From: Cytidiella melzeri
Taxonomy: Eukaryota; Basidiomycota; Agaricomycetes; Polyporales; Irpicaceae
Length of the DNA: 64,000 nucleotides
Assembly: GCA_022592445.1 (NCBI GenBank)
Contig: JABYQR010000078.1
Location: forward strand, 1 to 64,000
Reading direction: 5' to 3'
In this document: one piece after another, positions 9,410 through 20,762 of the stretch
Layout: each line of letters starts with the position of its first letter
How positions within the stretch are numbered: the stretch's first letter is position 1
Translations under genes and position numbers: made by a program
Notes under the pieces: model-generated
What the model was told of the DNA's origin: nothing
Seen by the model: only the letters and a program-made list of their open reading frames with translations
The model's database searches: none

Positions 9410-10078
9410 TGTTAAGACCGACCATTGTCAAGTCAAAACCCCCGGGTATAACTACACACAAGATCGAATGATGGTCTAGGCCGCGTGGTTGCTGTCAAGC
9501 ACAGTGGCAGACAGATGCTGGATCGATAGAAGGAATATTGATACAAAGTGGATAGACTGAGGTTCTAGCCCCATGTCTAGCGGCTATCCATACATGTTGA
9601 CCTAAATACTTTTGGACCAGTCCAAAGTAGTGGTAGCAAATCGGAGGAACAGAACAAAAGAACACTACACAGAGAACAATAACTGCTTTGGAAAGCCAAT
9701 GAGAGAAAACACTGTCAAGGTGCGGAAACCAGGGACAGTAGAAAGGTGAGCCATGAGGCAAAGATCAACAGAGAAGAGGTTGAACCCGGAACAGGGGATA
9801 GATGGGGTTAGACCCAATGGAATGGTAACAGAGGTATGGAAAGGCCAAGGGTTGAACCAAGGCAATGGTAACCAATCAGAGTTAGGTCCGAGGTTTGAAT
9901 GGATACAAGGAGACAACCAATGACATAATAGTCCATGTTGAACCGAGGCGATGTGGATCAGGGAATGAGGGAGGAAGGACAAGTTGGATCGTCAAGGCAA
10001 ATGTAAAGCAGATAACTAGTTATCAGGATAATCGAAGAAGTGAAGAAAAATAATAGGGTGTGAAGACCGTTTGTAACA
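9410..10078 (-). repeat. LTR1-family LTR, 5' LTR of the gypsy fragment
   Basis: This 669-bp sequence starts (minus strand) TGTTACAAACGGTCTTCACA and ends GGTCGGTCTTAACA. A second copy lies at 42976-45099. Immediately inside it the minus strand reads TTTGGATAGAATCTTC, which resembles the inner border of the LTR2 chromovirus (TTTGGATAAGAC) and is a likely primer-binding site. The partner 3' LTR was not found. Confidence 0.7.
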
Positions 10079-10547
10079 ATGCCCTAGTGGTGCCACTTCA
10101 ATAATTCAACCAATAGCAATTGTCCCCATGACCTGACCCCATGACCCAGTCCCAAGGCTAGACTTGTTCTAGCTTGTTCTAGGACAAGGCTTGACTTTTC
10201 CAGAAGGTTCTAAGAACTATGACATCATCTACTAGAATGTTCTACACTATGACATCATAGTTCCAGCATGTTCCACAAGGTTCCAGAGAGTTCTATCATG
10301 TGATACACATATAAGGAAAGGAGCGCATCAGTGCATCAGAGACAGAGGGTGCATCAGTGCATCAATTGATAGGCACTGAAAATAAGCGCTAGAATAAGCG
10401 CCTGATAAGCGCTGGATAAGTGCTGGATAAGTGCCTAAATAGACGCTGGATAAGTGCTGGATAAGCACCTGATAAGAGCTTAAATATTCCCATTAATACT
10501 GTTGCCGTGTAAGGCAAGTCTTGTAGAAACATTGAAAATCTGTGACA
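10079..10547 (-). repeat. LTR2-family LTR fragment
   Basis: It matches the inner two-thirds of the chromovirus LTR (53133-53858), from ATGCCCTAGTGG to the terminal CTGTGACA, including a GATAAG cluster at about 10403-10475. The first 230 bp are absent and LTR1 abuts the break, so the LTR1 element probably inserted into this LTR and the far side was later lost. No target duplication is readable. Confidence 0.7.
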
Positions 10548-10669
10548 TATACATAAAAGCAACCCTATCTTGTTGATGTGTCCACTTTGCAATGAATCAT
10601 CACTCTTAGCTGTAGATGTTCCCATAGCTGAGTGGTTTATCATGTCTGTTAGTTTTGCATGAGTCCCGG

Positions 10670-12522
10670 TGAGACACTGAGTCACGCTTCAAACTAAGTA
10701 CAACCTTAAAGACAACACAACCAACCACGAAGTGGCAATAGAAGTGTAAAGGTGTGGAAGCGCGGAAGTGTTAAAGTGTGTGAGGTGGTCTTAGAGTCCT
10801 AGTTTTACCTGTGCTATAAAGAGCGACAAGGTTTGTGATATAGGTTTATGTGAAAGGAGCTAGACGGGCACACTACCACGCGTATCGCGGGTAAAAGGGC
10901 AAGTCGGCACGGTGAAAGCAAAAGAGTTTAGTGCAGCTCAAAGAGAACGCGCGGGAGACGTCGCAATTTGTAGTAAAACGTTGCGCGGCGAGACGCGGAT
11001 GGTAAACGCAGGCGCAGTATGAATCTCAAACACAAAACGCAGTCGCTGGTGAAGATGAAAGAAGTCGCTGTAAAACGCGGGCACAGTGAAAGTGAACGCA
11101 GTAAACTCGACGCAGTGAAGGTGAAATGCAGATGCAGTAACACAGTAAAATAACGCAGTTAAAAAGCAAACGCAGTATAACGAAGCCGAAAGGAACCGTA
11201 AGAGAAAGACAAACTAATGGAGCGCGAGTCGCAGAATAAGGCTATGTGATATTGCAGTCAATTTGACTCGACAGACTGCGCGCGGGGGCGGTAGTGTAGA
11301 ACAACACTTCCCGAGCGGCGATGCGTATTGCAAGCGAATGCGTGACCAACGACGACGTTGGTAGAGCTGGTAAGGTTGAACTGCACTAGTTTGCACTCGT
11401 AGTCCTCACCTTCAAAGTCTGGTGACAGCCAACAATCTGGGTGCGGCGCGCGCAGGCGATCGCAGTCGAGCAGGACAAAAGGTCCTGAACGCAGGGGCCT
11501 TGGGTGGTCGCTCTGAGTGTCGCAATAGGAGCAGTTATCAAGTGAGTCCGCGATGGAGGCAACAGACAACGCTGGCGAGGGTGATTTAGGAGTAGATCTC
11601 TCAGGGGAGACCGTAGTTACTGCTGAGGGTTCTGGCGGCGGTGTGGGCGCGGGAATGATGGGGTAACGGCGTAAAACCTTGCGCGGGCGCGGGCGGTAAG
11701 GGCAGCGACCGTCTGGTAAGTGGGGAACTGTGGGACAATAACGGCAAACGCGAGACGGGTTGTAGTTGGTAGACGCAGCAGACATAAACGTGGAGGAAGT
11801 TGCAGTGAGGCAACGCAGAAGAAGCTACAGCTATTGGCGCGAAGAGACTCCCTCGACGCGGGCACAAAGCGTAAAGTGAACTCTGAGAACTGGGGTGGGG
11901 ATTGATTGATTTTCCTACGCAGTACAGGCAACACCTTTTTTATATACCCTAAGGACCCTCTCCTAAACCTCTCCTTCTATGTCCTAAACCCAAACGCGAG
12001 AGCGAGGAAACATGGTGGCAGAATACTTCCGTCTGCGGAGGCAAAATGTCCAGCAAGTCAACGCCCGGCAGGACACAGTGTTGGTCGACGCGGAGTAGCA
12101 GCGCGCGCCCTTGCGCTGAAGAGGCGCCAACTGTTGCAAGCAGGTGATGAGGCGCCGTCCAGGAGCTGCACAGCGTGGCGTGATAGGAGTCTTCCTGAAA
12201 CAGGATTTGCGAGTCAAGTTTCTTCTACCGCTGGTCCGACCCGCGTCCGAAACACTTGGTGGCTGGTCGGCCCATGCTCCGATGCAAAAGGGGCGTGTCT
12301 GTGAGTCAGAGTTCGTGCGATTCCTCGGCCTCGGATGTTTCCAGTGCGTTGCTGCTCCTTGTCAAGTCCTCAGATCCTCAGCAAACTCCTTGTGACCTCG
12401 GTGAACTCCTCGTGCCCGTGACGCTGGGAAAGTGGAGGGATTTGCCGCTCAGGATGACGCGGGCCACGCAAATGGCGTGCTGCTGCCGGGTCTCCGCGCC
12501 TAGCCGATTTCCGGGCGTATCA
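10670..12522 (-). mobile_element. 1.85-kb TG...CA repeat, copy B
   Basis: This is a full-length inverted copy of the repeat at 443-2290, flanked by the 4-bp duplication CCGG. It keeps the TATA box, the motif array (now AACGCAGT in the + strand, about 10980-11190) and the cysteine-rich ORF. Similarity to copy A is high throughout, and the differences look mostly like transitions. Confidence 0.75.
11258..11785 (-). CDS. Cysteine-rich ORF of repeat copy B (175 aa)
   Basis: This is the counterpart of the ORF at 1180-1722, with the same start and roughly nine in ten residues shared by eye. Differences include loss of some N-terminal cysteines (CCPYCPRPC is read RCPYRPRPRK) while NCSYC and the C-terminal block are kept. 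After THRRSG the frame shifts relative to copy A, giving a different last twenty residues. It may be a slightly decayed version. Function unknown. Confidence 0.45.
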   Translation of the reverse strand: MSAASTNYNPSRVCRYCPTVPHLPDGRCPYRPRPRKVLRRYPIIPAPTPPPEPSAVTTVSPERSTPKSPSPALSVASIADSLDNCSYCDTQSDHPRPLRSGPFVLLDCDRLRAPHPDCWLSPDFEGEDYECKLVQFNLTSSTNVVVGHAFACNTHRRSGSVVLHYRPRAQSVESN

Positions 12523-12545
12523 CCGGGTTCAATTCCCCTCACTGG

Positions 12546-13052
12546 TAAATATTCCCCACATCTAAGTGCTGGTTCTCTGTGTCGAAGCGCTGCAATTGCA
12601 GCAGTAACACGGCCCGCTGCTGTTCAGTGTGCAGCTGACCTTGTATCTGAGTCTGAGCACTGTTTTTCAGTAAACTGACCATAACCTACTCACACCGCAC
12701 ATCAGCCTCTCCTATTATTGAGAAATAGGCGCTGAATAGGCTGCATATTCTTCGCATATTCATCAAATATGCACGAGAAATATATAAACAGCATGTGAAA
12801 ATAAAGACCGGATATTAATGGCCTATAAGTCATGTATTCTTCAAGCGGAACAAGAGGTGGCTGCCATATATATTAATATTGCAGTTCTTGCGCTTTCATA
12901 TGCATTCCAATTTCTGCTCGGGATTCTCGATATCGCGCGTATGACAACCAGATCTATATGTGCATGCATGCTGTACACACATATTCATACATGACGTGAG
13001 AACAAGAACTAGACACATAATGTACTTGCTGTTGTCGTCGAAGGCGGTCGGC
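12546..13052. other. Intergenic stretch without a gene
   Basis: AT-rich with short runs such as repeated GCATATTC near 12750. I see no coding frame or repeat match. The native stop of the broken membrane-protein gene lies at 13053. Confidence 0.4.
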
Positions 13053-15415
13053 ACTAAAAACCTTGAACGCGAATGGACGGAAGTGGATACTTTTCCGACG
13101 TTATTGACTGGCCGAACCCGCTGTCATCCATCACCATCCCCATGTGCAGACATAGCCCTGAAACGTGTACTGCTCCAACACCAGTCTTGAGATCTTCCAA
13201 AGACGCATTCATCCCATCTTTGACACGGAGACAGGGCTTGACGTGACAAACAGGGACACAATGTGGATGACGACGAGGAGGTGGTGGCAGGCGTGAAGCA
13301 CAATGCGTTCACCAGCTATCAAACTTATTCAGAAAGCTAGCCCAGTAAAGACCAAGTTAGTATTGATACTACTCGCTATGTAGTACAAGAGGGGTGTTGC
13401 TTACCTAGCCCAGTAAAGACCAAGAGGTCGAGATGGGGCTAGGAGCATACATGTAGCTGCTTATATAGACTTCAGGGACCTGCGCACAGACCGTGTTAAG
13501 GGCAGGCTTTGCAAGAAGCCGTGTGAATGAAGAACAAAAGAACTACCTAAAGGAGAACAATAGCTATTGTCTAGACCTTGCCAAGAACTCTACTCGTGAG
13601 AGAATCTATCTAAAAGGAGACCAACCATTTTATTCCATTCCCACACCTGTGAGAACATCTTTCCATAAAGAGAACAATAGGGGAAGAACAAAAGGAGTCC
13701 ATGTGAATGGTATCTATGACGTCAAACCCTAGCTATGGGCTGAGCCATGTGCTTGTAGCCATGTGGGCTTACTTAATCTAAGTCACATGCCAGTGTGACG
13801 TAGTAGCAAGTAATGTGACCGTGTAGAGCGTCTAAGCCACGTGATATGGGCGCTTAATAGACGTGCAAAAGGAGTTTGTGCAGAGAAGGTTGCAGCTGAG
13901 CTGCAGCCCGGAGTTTAATAGATAAAAACAAGAGGTAAATTGCGAAAATTAAGGGCTAGTCAGGCCATCCATGACAATCTTGTTGGGCTGCATCTGCAGC
14001 TTTTTCGAGCCGTCTGCTATGCCGATGCCGAGACCGAGGCCGACCTTGAGCTGTTGACATGACAAAGTTAAGGTGCGTCGAGATCTTGAGGCTATCCCAT
14101 TGCGTGCGGTCGACTGACACTCGGATGATGACCATTGAAAAAACAATGCCCTGACTTCCTATCAGTTCTTGAGGCAGGAGCAGTGCACAGTTCAAGGCTG
14201 CTGACAATAATTGGCGCAATCTACAATTGACGCATAGCATATACGTCACAGCAGGTTTGTGAGTGAGGTTGAAGAGCACGTACCAAATTCAGCATGGCGA
14301 GCATCCCTGATGCACCCAAAGCGCTCATGACAATCATGATGATGAGCAGTAGCAAGTACACCGCAGCTACATGAACGTGTGTCAAGAAGGCTTTTCCCGC
14401 CCACAAAAGGACATATACTCACCAGACTCCACAACTACCAGGATCAAACGATCGCCAGGCATCCATCCCCTCATCCGAAACCAACCTGCCCGCTTACTTT
14501 TCTTGGAAGAGCTACCATTACGCAGGGCTGAGATGGTGGGCAAGTACCAATCTACTTCGTGTTGCACGCGCCATATTTTGAGAGCAATAAGAACTAGAGG
14601 AGGAGATCACAAAATGCATTCAAAGTCAAGTGCACTGTCAGTGAAGAATGCCAGTACTCACCGGTGCAAATCAAATTGACCACTAGCGTTACAGCATAAA
14701 ACCATTTGACACGGTTGGTTACGCGTCCCGCGAGTGCATTGTCGCCTGGGCAAGTCGCCGCAAAAAGATACACGGCGTATGCTCTGAGTGCTGTTGGTCA
14801 ACAATATATATACGGTGCGAGACGGAGAAAAAAGAAGACAAGACTGACATATATCTGCAGCAATGAGGAGGGCCAGGAAGCCTGCGAGAATAAAATTTCT
14901 TCCCCAGACAACAAACGTTCAATACCCCTGCGAACAAAGTCAGAGGAGAGAGGAAAGATTGACGGCGTAACACTTGCAATTAGGCCGTCACTGACGATCG
15001 TCATTGCAACGTATGCAGTGCTCTTGATGATGTCCAGGTCCCACCGTACAATGGTATAGTACGTGATCGCGTATTGGGGGACATCTGCGTGGGTGGTGAA
15101 GGTGTTGATAGCACAAAGGATGTCCATGATGGCGTGCTGTGTATGGACCAAGAGTGAATATGCCACATCCGGAACGAGAAAATACGTACAATGAAGACAA
15201 GGACAAAGATGGCCAGGGCGGTACACGGTCGGTCTCCCTTCAGTGTATTTTACTCGGAGAACCTGGAGACACTTGCAGAAGACGGCGAGGTATATGCCTG
15301 TGCATGTGTGTGAGTGAGATTGTGGGGAGAGTGGAGAGAACGTACCATAAATGAAAATCTCAATGAATGTTCCGATTAGCTCTGCATGTATGTTGATTAC
15401 CGACGAGTATGCCAT
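13053..15415 (-). pseudogene. Seven-TM membrane protein of Agaricomycete type, disrupted
   Basis: The ATG at 15415 opens MAYSSVINIHAELIGTFIEIFIYG, the characteristic start of a large family of Agaricomycete integral membrane proteins of unknown function. A GT...AG intron (15298-15345) leads into further hydrophobic exons, including YYTIVRWDLDIIKSTAYVAM, FVVWGRNFILAGFLALLIAA and VKWFYAVTLVVNLICTG. There are three kinds of damage. A frame change is needed near 15225. A TGA at 14929-14931 stands just before FVVWG, where the family has Tyr-Arg. A 756-bp solo LTR interrupts the last exon (13221-13976). The frame resumes across the LTR and ends at a TAG at 13053. Intron placements in the middle are uncertain. 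Confidence 0.7.
13221..13976 (+). repeat. LTR3 solo LTR inside the seven-TM gene
   Basis: It begins TGACACGGAGACAG, ends GGCCATCCATGACA, and is flanked by the perfect 5-bp duplication ATCTT (13216-13220 and 13977-13981). It matches the copies at 39337-40051 and 40363-41079. With the insertion, the host frame would run into the LTR and stop within a few codons. Confidence 0.88.
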
Positions 15416-18400
15416 GGAAGCTATGGAGGCACTGTGGACTAGGCAAAGTTTGCCTGCGAGTAGAAAATTAATGATACGGCATACAACAAGCGTAGATGGC
15501 TGGTTGTCGCGGACAAGGGCAGGGAGGGGAGGGTGGTGGTAAATAGAGAGAGAGAGAGAGAGAAAGAGTGGCGGCGGACGAAGGCAAGGATGTGCAAGCC
15601 ATCGTCCTGGACGTCGAAGAAGAGCAGCAAGCTCTTCAGCTGCCAAAACAAACATTCTCTGTCACGCACGCCGCACTCTATCGAGCTTCTTTGCCCAATG
15701 TGGCCACAGCCACGTTGCGGAGTTGGCGCCGACTCCCTCGTTGTTGTTGTACAGTTGCGGACAAGCAAACACAGTCAATATTCCAAATAATTTTGAGCTG
15801 ATTGAGTGTCTGAGTTGACAGAACACCTATATAAGCAATGCCGTTGTTCTCAGCTGCGCCATCCAGTTCAGTTGCCATCACCAAAGACCGAAGTGTTATG
15901 TAATCAGAAGCGGCTGACGCCTGCTCGATTTGGACGCTCCTGATGCGCCAATTGCTGATGAGTTGGCCGCAGGATATAATCGTGCTTACAAGTTGACGTC
16001 CTGCACATTTCCTTCCAGAATATCTCACCAATATTGGGCACCAAGGATATTCGCACAATAGGTAAATAATATTCAAGATATTTAACAACTATTTTTCAAT
16101 AATAATGGAGCCTGATGTGCAGTGTCAGTTTTGCTCCAAATCACAAATTTCTGCAGCCAAAATGACCACAGAATATAGGGCTATTGAATGGTGTAACGTT
16201 TACTGCCATTGGTGTAGATGTGCTCACTGTAAAACTTGAATACTGTGTTTTTAACGGAAGAAGCGCCCAAATAACAAGTTTTGCAGTGCTAGTAACAAAA
16301 TCAGTACTCTCCATCAATTGCATTCATTGCAGTAAGAAAAAGAGTGTTAATTCATGCATTCCCCATCAAATCTTGTGGCATAGAACAACAGTGTTACATG
16401 TTGTGACAGCTCAAAGTGCTGGCATGCACTGGAACAATTCTTCATTCTTCAGGAATTGTAACAGGTCCCGTCACTAGGGGCAAACGCCGATTTCACACAC
16501 CTTGAAATTTGCATGATTACCCACTTAAATGTTAACTATCAGCAGATAATCCATAAGCAATTTTGGGCTCGGAATTGTTTCTTAATGTTTGAGAATACAA
16601 AATAATGCTATACAAATTCTGTGCCTTTGCAGGGGCAGGAAATTATGTTTTTTAAGTGGTAGTTGAATCAGAAAGAAAAATGAAAGGAAGTTTACCTTTC
16701 AAGGCTTGGAAAATCAAGTGGAAAAGATGCCTTCCACGGATTTGGAAAAGGGCATGAAAAAATCCAGAAAAGGAAAGGGCAGGTAGAATTTCCGGCGACG
16801 TGCTACTGAAAAGTTCTGGAAAGTTGTTTGCCACGTTATGTTTGCCATCACCCGACACACGTGGGAAATCTATTTGTCTTTACAATTTTAGGTTGGTCGG
16901 AAATCTGCCCGAAAAATCAATATTGACACAGATTTTTGGAGCGCAGAAAGGCTGCCAGTAGATAGGCTTAAAAATTTGTAGAAAATTCACAAAAATGTCT
17001 TTGATTGTATATCAATGTAACCTACCAAACATAACCAGATATTCACAGGATTTTTAACATCTCAAATAACTCTCACAATAATTTCACTCCATGTGAAATC
17101 AGCCTTTGCCCGCAGTGCGTCGTTGAATTGTTGCTAAAAATACCATCATAGGGCGTCACGGTCACAACCCCTGCCTGTTACGGTTGAAAAAGTACAGTAT
17201 AGTAAAGTTGAGCACAAAGAGGTTGGGCTAAGCCCCGGTCATGTCGAGGTTATTCAATGGGCACCCTTGCAGCACAAGTGTTGTTATTCCCATTATGAGC
17301 AAATTCTGTTCCCAAGAGCACTTGAAATCACTTATCATGTCTTATTTGGGAGAAAACCTACCATATCAGCCCAAAGTTTTGCCATAAAAGTATGGGTTTT
17401 TGCTTTCGAAAGGTATGGATTATGGAGTATGAGGGGTTTATGGGTTTTTAGCTCAATTTCTCTGCAAACCAAGTTGGTCGAGCTTACAATGTGTGGGTTT
17501 TGAGGGGTTATGGGGTATGAGGGGTATGGGTTAAGAGGGGTTCGACTGCAGTCTGCGGACCTACAAGCTAAAACAGGGATCAAATCAAAGACACGTGCAG
17601 CTCGCTGCACTTCATTTGCCTTGTAATAACGAATGGCATCCCATTTTCCGACGCTGGAGCACCTCGGCCCTCTCACGCACTTGTAAGTACTTAGCAACAT
17701 ATTGCTAGATGAACCCGTACATGTATACAGTGACACGGCTTTTGCATTCAGTCGTACTCCCACATTGCTCGTGCGGTGCGGCCACGGTGATGAGCAACCA
17801 GGACGCACTGCCTAGGGCCGCTCATGAGCAGGTCGAAGAAAGAGTTGATTTGGCCTCAAGCCGAGCTGCGATCTCCTCGCTGTCGGTCCTTCGTGGCATC
17901 TTGTGACTCCACGTCAAGATTTTACAGTTACCGTCACTTCCGCTCCTCCTTTAGTGGATTTGAAGACTTCAATCTCCGGAATACGACACGCTGCAGCGAA
18001 GGATGCACTTCAGTCGACGCCTCGCAGGTTTAAGGGAGTTCTATGAATATCTCGCGATCATCCACGCACTGGGCGCGGCAGTGTCGAACTGACATTTTCG
18101 TAACATCAAGGCAACAGGCCGCTCTTTCTGATAAAGTAGTGCAAAAGCGGGTAACTGAATTGAACGCCTCTTGCAGCGGCTACAGATGTTGCTAGGTCGT
18201 CTCCGAGCTAGTTGGTAAGTATATGACATTATTATCGAGTGGTTAATCGGCCTGACTGTCTCAAGATGAAGGAGATGAATGGTGTTTCGATCTTGGCAAG
18301 ATGCCGATGCAACACTCATGGAGCGCCCACGACGGAACGATCGGTGTCGGATCGTACTGGACCTGGCAACCTGCAAAAAAAGCTTGCCACGACTTGGCAA

Positions 18401-19236
18401 CGGCCCGTCGTCGACGCTGCGACTTGCTTCAGGGGCATATCCCCGCCTCCTCGTGGCCCAATTTCACTTCGCTGTAACCGTTAGCAGTCGAATTTCACGC
18501 GTTTCACGTCTTGCTCCGTGCCAACGCGGCCGAGGAAATTTGTGGGTATACAGTTTTACATCTGCCCATGCCCACAACCACTGTCGAGCACGTTTATCTC
18601 TTACCAGTCTCACTACACTCTTCAATATTCTCTATCAAACTTCCGTGCGCCGAATTGCCAACAGCGGGAGGAAATCTATCTCTCGATCCAAGCTGTGACG
18701 TGGACAAGAAGGCGAGTTGAGCCGGAAGTCTCCCTGAGTCGTTGCTCCAGGGACGTTTCGAGCGAAACAGCTTGCGCAGCTGCAGCTTGAACGCAAGATT
18801 AATGGCATTCCGAAGTGTAATTGGGTTCGCGTGCCCTCTCGCAATAGAAGCGATGTTGGGAGGTGTCGCAGGGCCCGATTCAGATCCATCCTCATATCGC
18901 CATACTTGGCTAGTCCTTCCTCTCAAGCCGTTCGCTCGTCGTTCTTGCTGACTAGAAATACTCTGGAGTCCTCCATGATGTCTCATACGTTCTCCTCCTC
19001 TCTCAACATCTCACGTTTGGTCTTGAAGAAGCACGTTATCACTGTAGTCGTCTATAATACCCTGGGCTTCGGCAAGGAACCCGACACACTAGGAATTCCA
19101 TATAATCTCGCTGTCCAACTATCTCAAGCGTTCGCTACCTTCCTCCATACCCTCATTAAGCTCGTCATTAGTACTACCAGCTCTCTCGTTCGCAACGCCT
19201 CTTCCTACTTTTCTTTCTCTATCTAGTCACATCAGC
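15416..19236. other. Long intergenic region without a supported gene
   Basis: It holds an AG microsatellite (about 15545-15567), an AT-rich segment (16100-17250), and a G-rich stretch with repeated GGGGTATG/GGGTTATG words (17410-17540). Several frames of 100-160 codons exist but lack homology, motifs or consistent splice structure. The pyrimidine-rich sequence just upstream of 19237 is probably the 5' leader of the DUF6593 gene. Confidence 0.4.
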
Positions 19237-19998
19237 ATGACAGGCAGAATGTCTGTGGCGTACGGCTTGCCCTTCAACCTCGAGGACACAACTGGAAACA
19301 TTACGGATAGCAACTTCACCGACTTCTACCAACGAATGTCGTTCAGCGTACGCACGACAATGCGTACTCCGGATCGCTCGGCGCTCATGATCTACAACGC
19401 TTCCTCAACCTCTGCTGGACGCGGCGGACTTATGGTTCCGGTTGCGTGCCTCGAGTTCCAAGGAAACAACGGGCTTGGGACAATTAAGATTGGCAGCGGC
19501 GAGAACATAGAAATGGAGAAGTATCTGGCTAGGGTGTCTCGCAAGTACGCCTTCAATTGTAATTCAGCATCGCGTTGCTAACTTTGCGGACAGTAATTCA
19601 TTGGCGAGGAAGTTCACTGCTTCGGATGGGCAGGAGTATACTTGGACGTATACCGGAACTGAAGATGCAGAGTGGACGGTGAGTCGACGCGTACCTTCGG
19701 ACGTACTGGTGCCGATGGCTCATTGGGACTCTCTTCTCTTCCAGTGTGCCAACAACCGCGGCTACGCCGTATCGTCATATAGCCTCAAGTCTGAGGTCGA
19801 GCCAAAGTACGAGCACTCGTCGGGATGCATGCTCTACATCGACGAATCTTTTCCGCATATTGCTGGCGGTGAGCAGACTTTCTCCACCGACCCCGAAGCG
19901 GGGGTGTTCTTTCTGCTGACTTCCGGCATCGGCCGCCGTTTGTAGAGCTTCTCGCCTCTCTCACCATCATGCGACACATTGCAAAGTACAAACTGTGA
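19237..19998 (+). CDS. DUF6593 family protein
   Basis: Four exons (19237-19544, 19594-19678, 19745-19868, 19946-19998) give 189 aa with phases that all fit. The family is a single small beta-rich domain common in Agaricomycetes; its function is unknown. Diagnostic stretches are visible: RSALMIYNASST, VPVACLEFQGNNGLGTIKIG, ARKFTASDGQEYTWTY, YSLKSEVEPKYEHSSG, and the C-terminal ELLASLTIMRHIAKYKL, which appears only when the last intron is removed. The introns are 48-77 bp with GT...AG ends. There is no signal peptide or TM segment. The start is the only ATG that gives the usual N-terminal length. Confidence 0.9.
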
Positions 19999-20762
19999 TT
20001 GCACTTCCTGCCATTCAAGAAGATATGTTGCTGTCAATATCGAACTTGTCCCATAATCAGTACTCGAGGTAATCACGGACATTGTTGGATTCACCTTTCC
20101 TCCTCGCTCCTGCAGCGCGTCGCACCGTACCTTAATACACACTAGTCTCCTCGCTTTGCTTTCAAGTCTTCGCCAGTTCGCGCCTACTCTGCTCCCCACG
20201 TAATCCTCGCTTTCGCCCTCCACTGGCCATGGACAGTGTACCCCTCCCTTCCGCGACTATAATCCGTCCCGTGTACGTCAAGCCAATCTTTTTCGTACCC
20301 TAATTACCTGTATAGTATGTACAGAGTGTACTTTCTCATGCGGCCGTCGCTCCGCCGCATACTCAGTGTCGCTCGTTTGTTTCTTTGCTCAGCACAGCTA
20401 ATATATAGTAGAGGACCGCATCAGTCGGTTAATTCTGTTTCATCTGCGCCAATGAATGCAGTCTGTCTGACATTTTTCATGCTCGAGAAGCTACGATCTA
20501 CATAAGCACGCCAATCATAACTTTACCCGTCGTGCCTTTCTTGTGGGCGCCAGCCCTTTGGGATCTCCGTCTGGAAATTTGAACTTGCACAGCTGCAGAA
20601 GTGTTCAAGTCCAAGCACAAAAAGCCCAACCAAAGGAGTAATCAAGAGCAAGCTTTGACGCTTGACCGTGGTCGCGCTCAGCTCGGTTCCGGTTGAGTCA
20701 CTTGGACGGCGGTATGGCCGCCACCCTGGTGAGTTCTGTATTTCTGTACCGCTACCACCATC
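19999..20762. other. Intergenic, 3' region of DUF6593 gene and upstream of the kinase-like gene
   Basis: Pyrimidine-rich sequence with short frames only. Nothing recognised. Confidence 0.4.

Larger units (their letters stand above)
10548..12545 (+). repeat. tRNA-like (pol III) sequence split by repeat copy B
   Basis: Left of the insertion, 10625-10635 is TAGCTGAGTGG, a perfect A-box. Right of it, removing one CCGG duplication creates GGTTCAATTCC, a perfect B-box, about 45 bp away from the A-box. The flanks do not form a good acceptor stem, so this is more likely a decayed tRNA gene or a tRNA-derived SINE head than a working tRNA. Repeat copy B (10670-12522) sits between the boxes, with CCGG at 10666-10669 and 12523-12526. 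Confidence 0.5.

Noticed and set aside
18279..18698. 139-codon + strand frame in the long intergenic region
   Set aside because: Low-quality composition, overlapped by equally long frames on the other strand, no splice structure or homology.
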